Source: Anastrepha obliqua
Lineage: Eukaryota > Arthropoda > Insecta > Diptera > Tephritidae
Direction: 5' to 3'
DNA length: 64,000 nt
NCBI RefSeq assembly: GCF_027943255.1
Contig: NC_072893.1
Location: 126,851,784-126,915,783 of the forward strand
The notes under the pieces were generated by a model. That model was not told the origin of the DNA, did no database searches, and saw only the letters and a program-made list of their open reading frames with translations. Below, piece after piece: positions 57,476-64,000 of this stretch (positions within the stretch are counted from its first letter, which is position 1; each line of letters starts with the position of its first letter). A program made the position numbers and the translations under genes.

Positions 57476-59675
57476 ATTGTCGTTTTCGAATTTTCGAAGT
57501 TCCCATTTTCTAATTTCGAATTCAAAGTTTTAGAAATTAATGGAAGTTATGAGTGTAAGTATAATTTAAATTTATAAGAATTCATGAGTACCAAGAATTA
57601 CCTGGATTTTTGAGAATTCTCGCCTCCTTCATTACCAAAAGCAACAAAATAATTTTTTTTTCTGATTTTGTTAATTTTACCTGTTTTGAATACTTGCTTA
57701 CATTTGTTTAAGAATTAGCAGGTACACGCCTTGATTACGCTGATGTTAGGTTGGGTACACAAAAAATTTCTTCTATACTCAAATCATCCCAGCCGTTATA
57801 ACCTTTAAAGTGTGAGCGCCTATGGATATACCTTTTTTTAAACTTTCGACTTTGAAAGATTTTTTCACACTTAGTGCCGAGAAAAGAAAGAAAAAAAGAA
57901 AATCGCACAGCTGTTGACAATCTTGTTAATAATTTGGAAGGACATTCTTGGGCTACATGAAATAGTGAAAACTATCGTTTGAATTTTAGTGACATGAGCA
58001 TACAATTGAACAGAGATATAAGCACTGTTTGAAAAGCCTTTATGTAAAATCTATATGAAAAGGAGTTCTTTATTAAATGCTGAAAGAAGAGCCATACTTC
58101 GCTCAGTTGGCTCAAATTTTATTCTGTATATTTGCACTGCCTTGCCGCACAAACATTTGGCGTATCTGCGGAAATTTAACAAGTCTCGCTACCTACTGCA
58201 GCTGATTTGTATTTACATGGACCCATGTATTTGCGTACACAGCCCCTCCTGTTTATCTAGCCATTTATCTGCATCGTTCCCCATGCCCACATACATCGTT
58301 TATAAGCCTGCCTTTGCCGCTGTTGGTATCGTTTGGCATGCCAGCAATAAATAGTGACATTTATTGCCAACAATTAAAAGTACAACTTTGGCAATGAGCA
58401 TGACAATCTTTTTGCTCTGTCGCTTGCCTTTACTGCTCCCCGCCTCACTTTGCGTTTTTCCAGCTGTCACTATGCAGCCAACCAAAGGAAGTGAGCTGAA
58501 TGGTGAGTTGTGTGAGCTGGGTATAACTGGAGTGTACATACATATTTGGGAATTGACCGGTGAAATTGGTGTGAGTTTTCACTCTTCACATTCCTTCATC
58601 CATTCATTAATTCGCTCATGTAAGTTTTTGCTCGTGTGCTTTCCCAATTTTTTCTTTTTTTTTTGCCGCTCACATATCACTCCGTTGTGATTGCTCTGAT
58701 AATTCTGCCGCTAGTTTTTTAATAAATTATTTTTTCTCAAATTTTTTTCTCATACCAGTACCTCTGTCACTTGACACTTAAAACATTTAATTTTTTGCCC
58801 TTCAACCTCACTCTCGCTCATCTGCACTCACTAATTGCTGTACTCACGCTTCTTCTCACCCAGTTTTCCGGTCACTGTTCATATCCTTATTTGCTTGGCT
58901 TATCGCCGCCTGTCATGCAATTTCAATTGCTGTTAATTTGCTACAATCGTTATTCACTCCCTCAAAAAAACAAATAAAAAATAATTATCGCTAAACCGAA
59001 ACAGCGAATCCATCAAACGTTACAAGCGCTTGGTTAAATATTGATGGAGTTATCTGACGAGGATCCTGTGACATATATTAATGGCAACGATAATTCTTTT
59101 GGCAATGATGAATTTTTTATGGCTCACTTTAGCGACGCTATTAGCGCTATTAGTTTTGCGAATGTATATCTATTTTTTTGCATTTCTCTACATGAGCAAG
59201 TGAAGTGCGATTTTTGCTACATTTGTAGTTAGTTGAACAAAATTGGGTTGAAAAATATCTTGGATAAAAGATATTGCAAAGCAATTAAAAGTTTTGGGGT
59301 AAGTTGACAAATAAATGAAATACAAAAATGTTTTTTGAAATAATAAATGATGAGTTTATGGACGCATTGGATTAAAACTATAAATTCAATGTTTTCTGAA
59401 ATAAAGTTTCGGAATTCATCAAACCTGTAGTTTTTCATTCTTCGAAATTGGATTTCGTAGGCAACGTAAAGCATCGAAGTTTATACGCAGATGCTGCTGC
59501 TACTTTAATTGCCATAACTGGAACTTTTTTCTAAATTTTCTACAACATGTGGAATGGGAATCTTCCATCAATTAAAGGAATTATGAAAAAAGTTTAAACA
59601 CCCAAATTTAGAAATATGTGTAGAAAATTTGACTGGAAATCATGCTTGCCACTTAGGCAGGTAATTTTAAGTTTA
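57476..59675. other. Interval without a recognised gene
   Basis: Several motif-free frames (58055-58354, 58364-58690, 58771-58977 plus; 58300-58539 minus). Nothing else supported. Confidence 0.4.
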
Positions 59676-59679
59676 ATAA

Positions 59680-59748
59680 GGGTTGAGGTACTGTGATGAG
59701 TAGAGGGCACAAACGACCATGAGGCCGAAGTGCAAACCTTAAATAAAT
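59680..59748 (+). mobile_element. LINE 3' UTR scrap
   Basis: GTGATGAGTAGAGGGCACAA then ACGACCATGAGGCCGAAGTG matches the 3' UTR seen on the minus strand at 41355-41400. No coding is attached on the 5' side, so this is a severely 5'-truncated or eroded copy. Confidence 0.55.
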
Positions 59749-60152
59749 CGAAATTTAAGCTTATGAAACTAACTTTAAATTATATTTGCTTGTTGAGAGT
59801 AGTATTCGAAACGCCGAAATTAGAATAAAAAGCAATAGTATGTAATTAAAAAAAACTCAATTTTATATATTTGTGTAGATTTTATCGAAAACTGTGCCTG
59901 CCACTTCGAACTTCGAAAGTTGAGATCTGATCATTCTTATTTTTGTATGCAAAATTGAGAATTTAAGAATTTTGAAAATCCGAATCGAAAACTATCGACA
60001 TTGAAGTTTGGGTTGCACTTACTTACAAGTTTTCGGTTATGCGAAATTTTATAAGTTAAGAGTTTCAGAATCTTAAAATGAAATTTTCTTCGAAATTTTA
60101 TGAAACTTGAAATTTTATGAAATTCATAATCTTATAAAATACGAAATTTTAT
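59749..60152. other. AT-rich interval, no gene seen
   Basis: Repeated CGAAATTTTATGAAA-like words immediately left of the mariner. Nothing else. Confidence 0.45.
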
Positions 60153-60154
60153 TA

Positions 60155-61172
60155 GGTGCGCAACTAAGTTCACGCTGTTGGTCAATAGATGCCGCCAGCG
60201 GTGTGTGCTAGTCGATTCTAACATAACCTAAACGTCATAAACCAAGCTTAGACATATGGTAAACAAACTGCTTCGGCACATTAGTGATTCGTTTTGGTAT
60301 CATATACTTTTGGTTTTGTGAAAATGTCTAACGGCGGCTGAAGCGCATCGAGAGCTACAAAAAGTTTATGGAGATGCTATTTTAAGTGAAACAACGTACC
60401 GAGATTGGTTCCGTCGCTTCAAAGACGGTGATTTTAGTGTTGACGACCGTCCGCGTGAAAGAAGGCCAAAAATCTTCTAAGACGCTGAATTGGAGGCTTT
60501 GCTCAATGGGGATCCGTGTCAAACGCAAGAAGAGTTTGCTTCAGTATTAGGAGTTACCCGCCAATCCATTTCTAAACGATTGCATGCTTTGTGAATGATT
60601 CAGAGGCAGAGGATTTTTCTTATAAATTGAAACCAGGGGATGTTGAACGTCGCTTTTTTCGTCTGTGAACAACTGCTCCAGCGGCAAAAAGGAGCAAAAA
60701 AGGAAGGGTTTTCTTCATCGCATCGTGTCGGATGATGGAAAATAGATTCATTACAGCATCCAAAGAAAAGAAAGTCATGGGGACTGCCCATCACTGGTGA
60801 TCGGTATCGACTTCAATTGATGCGATTGGCACACTTCAATTGGCACTGCGTTGCCAAACTCGTTAAAATCTACCTGGAAACACTGAAATGGGAAATCCTA
60901 GACCCCCCGCCATATTCTCCAGATATTGCGCCGTCCGATTATCACCTGTTCCAGTCGATGGCACATGGTCTAGCTGACCAGCAGTTCCATTCATATGAAG
61001 ACATCAAAAAATGGCTTGATCCGTGGATAGCCTCAACAGATTAACAGTTTTACCGCGACGGTATACGAGATGGACAATACTTTCGATGATTCACTTGTAA
61101 CCATGGTTTCAGAATAAAGTTTTATTTTCATCAAAAAAATAAAAAAAAAACAGCGAGAACTTAGTTGCGCAC
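60155..61172 (+). mobile_element. DD34D mariner, distinct family, internally deleted
   Basis: TA flanks at 60153-60154 and 61173-61174. The TIRs are GGTGCGCAACTAAGTTC-A-CGCTG and GGTGCGCAACTAAGTTC-T-CGCTG, one mismatch over 23 bp, much cleaner than the coding part. At 1018 bp it is about 250 bp shorter than a full mariner. Confidence 0.93.
60325..61090 (+). pseudogene. mariner transposase, catalytic core deleted
   Basis: The N-terminus is recognisable: AAEAHRELQKVYGDAILSET then TYRDWFRRFKDGDFSVDDRP, DPCQTQEEFASVLGVTRQSI, and a decayed linker with LKPGDVERRFF-like text. GFLHRIV and the first catalytic region are scrambled by shifts (about 60700-60780). A deletion removes the WWDQ...HDNARPH segment including the second Asp. 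The remainder reads VKIYLETLKWEILDPPPYSP then DIAPSDYHLFQSMAHGLADQ (third Asp) and KKWLDPWIAS before TAA at about 61042. Confidence 0.88.
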
Positions 61173-61489
61173 CTAATATAAAACTTGAAATTTTATGAAC
61201 CCCGAAACTTTTGTATTTCGAATATCTTTTCGTTTTTTGAAGTTCCACAAAAAAGATATCTGCACTGCTGCTGAACCATGGTAGTCGTTCCAAAACTTGA
61301 TAATATTTAATTTTTGAAAATTATGCGACTAAGTCCGTTTTTTGAAATTTTATAAATAAAAAAAAAAAATTAGAGAGCAGTTTTATTTCAAACTTAGCAA
61401 ATATATTATCAATACAGTTGCTATACCAATATGTATCATACATTTTATAAAATTCAAAATTTTATTGAATTCAAAGTGTGTTTTGAGGC

Positions 61490-62030
61490 TTGTCAATAAC
61501 ATTATAATATAACATTTTTCAAAATCATGTGATTACATTTTTGTTCGTATTTTTGACATTTTAAAAATTTAATTCGATATATTCTTTTTTTTTAAATAAA
61601 TTTTGATTTCTTTATAATATTGGAATTCTTCGCAATTATGCGACTAATTTGTTTTTCGGATTTTTTTAGGTTTTAAAATTTAATCCAAAATGTTTTTCTT
61701 TATTAAATTTTTATTTCTCTGTAATAATTGAATTTTTAAGAATTGTGCGATTAAATTTGATTTTCGAGTTTTTATTCATTTCAAAAATTTAAGCAGATAT
61801 TTTTTTTTAATTTTGGTTTCTCTATAATACCCGAATTTTTCACAATTATGCAACGAATTTGTTTTTCAAAGTTTTTTAAATTTTGAAAATTTAATTCGGT
61901 ATTTACCTTTTTATTAAATTTTGATTTCTCTATATTATTGTAAGAGTTTGTCAAAATTATGCTACTGAACTAAATTTTCAAATTTTTGTACATTTTAAAA
62001 ATTTAATCTGATATTTTTTTATACATTTTT
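61490..62030. repeat. Degenerate tandem array, ~105-bp unit
   Basis: AAATTTTGATTTCTCTATAA then TA(T)TG-AATTTTTCA.AATTATGCGAC and TTGTTTTTCGA..TTTT recurs. TTTC-TCT(A/G)TAATA starts near 61600, 61707, 61810 and 61917 (intervals 107, 103, 107), with a weaker unit near 61495. It is AT-rich and non-coding. Confidence 0.8.
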
Positions 62031-63685
62031 ATATTTTATATTTTTTATTTGAAACTTTTCAAAACTTTCATCGATACCGTTACTATATCGATATGTACAA
62101 GCCTACCAACAGGCGCTCCGATTACGCTCAACCTTATCATTTTCGAATGTTTCAAAATTATGATACGAAGCTTTTAATAACGTAACTTGGGATTTGTGTG
62201 CGCTCGTATGTGTAACCAGATGTTCAATTTAAACGCGCCGTATTTGTGCGAATTTGAAGCCAGCCAAAAATATTACAAAAAACAAGGAAACTTGCAAACT
62301 CTTTGCATCACACGTATCACTTTTCCATGCCAAGTATAACTTAATTACCTTAAATGCCAGAGTTTTTTCTATTAAACTTGATTAAAAGGTTAAACTTCAC
62401 CAGCGTAACTCAATTCCACTCACATCACCAGTATTCGCACACCTATGAGTGCCGGCTTTACGGGTAACCACTTTAAAATCAGTTTCAGATGAAACAAAAA
62501 AAAAGCGAAATAAAAACCTTTGCATTGCTGATACATTGCTAAGTGTATTTCGTTTTTACAACACCAAAAGCATACTTTTAGGCAAGCAAGCGTAAAGTGC
62601 GCCATGTCAAAATCAACCAAATTGATGTTGATGATGATGGTGTTGAAGGGAAAAAATGGAAATAACGCAAGGCAATGAAAACAACACACACAATTATAAT
62701 ATATTGGCCGTTGGACAATAGTTGGCCCGGGGGCGGTGAGTACCATTGGATTTAGGTGTAGAGTGTCGACTGCATTGGTTGGAGTTAGGACGCCTCAACG
62801 GTCACTCATCTTGCTCGAGTGCAATTTAAGTTTTATTTGATGGGCGCGCTGTGACGCGCCATAAGTGCTGTATTGATTTTTGTTCCACCTGGGTTTATAC
62901 ACTTAAAAGCAAGCTTCACGTTGAGCGTGTTGGTTTGCACAAAGGTGACTAAACTTATTTAATTTTTGCTTTTTGAGTTGTAAGTTGAGTTGTATTTTTT
63001 TTTTTATTTGAGTGGGAAGCGCCTTTCTGTGCAACTCTTTTGACACAAATCAAATCGTTGGTGATCAAAATCAGCTGTTAAATTCGGCGATATTGGCTTA
63101 ACGCGATTCGAGAAAGGTCCAGAAAAATTTAACTAGAATCTCTATGAAACGCGCCGCCAATCTGTACTGAATCACAGAAAGTAGAGGCGCAGCAAAATAA
63201 GAAAATTGATGGGAGACTGGTTTCAGCTTAGTACGTGGACTACTCAGGATAGTTGAAGAGTCTCACGTCTGCTTTAAATAACGAGGCACGGAACTATTGG
63301 TACCGGCCAACCAATTCTGCTGTCTTCATTACATACGGGGATATTACGCACTGACAGTTAAGGAAACGAAGAAACAAAAACTGGCCCAAGTGTGTGGGTT
63401 GAACTTTTCGAATATAGGTCAGATTTGCCGATCAGTTTTGGAGTTTCTTCAGCCGACCAGCTGGAATGTATATTACACAAATTTATAGTCACTACAAACA
63501 TTTTGGTATACAGGTATCGACTGGAAAAAATTAGCTCAGCCATATAAAAAATCCGATAAGGTGCGAACTGGAAATAGAGTGAACCGTTATTTAAGAAGCG
63601 ATGAAGTTTAAGTACCTCCAGGTGAAAATCTTCAGTGACCGGAACATTATTCGGGAAGTGCGAAAAAGTTGTGCTCAAGTGGGCA
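62031..63685. other. Interval without a recognised gene
   Basis: The minus frame 62746-62420 and plus frame 63297-63488 have no family motif or splice support. Confidence 0.35.
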
Positions 63686-63689
63686 AGGT

Positions 63690-64000
63690 TCAGGATGCCT
63701 TAGAGGTATAATATGGATGAATAAGTACTTAAGAACGGAAGATAGACCCCAATTCATCGCAGGAAAGACTCATGTAGATTGCATAAAGAATGAAGCAATG
63801 AGGGAGGAAAAAAAGCTACTGACATGGTTAAACTTGTGAGGACTAGAAGACGAGCTTGGAATGACTAATTATATATACATATAACAAGACCACCCAGTGA
63901 TCGAATAATATGGATTGCTAGAGAGTCTAAACCAAATGGAAGACGTGCACCGGGAAGACCTCCAAAATGATGGAAAGAGAGCTGGTTTTCTATGTACTAC
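63690..64000 (+). pseudogene. LINE RT C-terminal fragment, runs off window
   Basis: Near 63900-63980 the plus strand reads IIWIARESKPNGRRAPGRPP then a stop and WKESW. The GRR.PGRPPK.W motif is the basic C-terminal segment of endonuclease-RT LINEs. Upstream frames (63720-63840) are too decayed to align. The window ends before any 3' UTR. Confidence 0.45.

Noticed and set aside
58464..58502. Possible 39-nt micro-exon between TTTTTCCAG and GTGAGTTG on the plus strand, containing ATGCAGCCAACC
   Set aside because: Splice-like words alone are expected by chance at this spacing, and there is no partner exon or family match.
39000..64000. Search for the missing first LIM C-x2-C exon on the minus strand
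   Set aside because: No segment combined a C-x2-C, a phase-1 donor and an acceptor convincingly; it may be outside the window.

Overview
The window looks like dipteran nuclear DNA, most likely from a tephritid-type fruit fly. It is AT-rich, its coding exons are short and separated by long introns, and it is crowded with degenerate transposons: Helitrons, several Tc1/mariner families, jockey/I/R1-like and RTE-like LINEs, a tRNA-derived SINE and TIR MITEs. The species call is inference from the repeat complement. Nothing here is bacterial or plasmid-like, and no operon, CRISPR or complete host gene is present.

Host genes. The best-supported gene is on the minus strand. Two exons with consensus splice sites (38827-38936 and 35726-35891) join in phase and encode the C-terminal three quarters of a LIM zinc-binding domain plus the tail after it. 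A third, phase-compatible exon (32023-32222) would finish the protein. The missing first LIM cysteine pair and everything upstream should lie to the right, so 39-64 kb may be a long 5' intron or intergenic DNA. A separate candidate terminal exon on the minus strand lies at 4339-4491. No other stretch looks convincingly like host coding sequence.

Layout. 0-8 kb holds three Helitron 3' ends: a relic with a decayed PIF1-type helicase, and two non-autonomous copies filled with a ~120-bp internal tandem repeat. 8-22 kb is a TE graveyard: LINE RNase H and RT fragments, a defective DD41D element, two sibling DD34D mariners (one nested in another TIR element), a SINE with target-site duplication and an A-rich kilobase. 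25.6-38.6 kb is marked by six clusters of a degenerate palindrome, TTTAGTACTAAA. These surround and fill the introns of the LIM gene and are nearly absent elsewhere in the window. 39-64 kb carries LINE remnants, an exact 397-bp tandem duplication, a hAT-like element that cut a LINE in two (8-bp TSD), a second DD41D copy, an internally deleted mariner with near-perfect TIRs, and several ~90-105-bp degenerate tandem arrays.

How the parts relate. The TEs are all broken and give a relative chronology: LINE before hAT, TIR element before mariner, and a DD41D source that was already carrying a nonsense mutation before it spread. The palindrome clusters in the LIM locus are the one structure I cannot assign to a known class.
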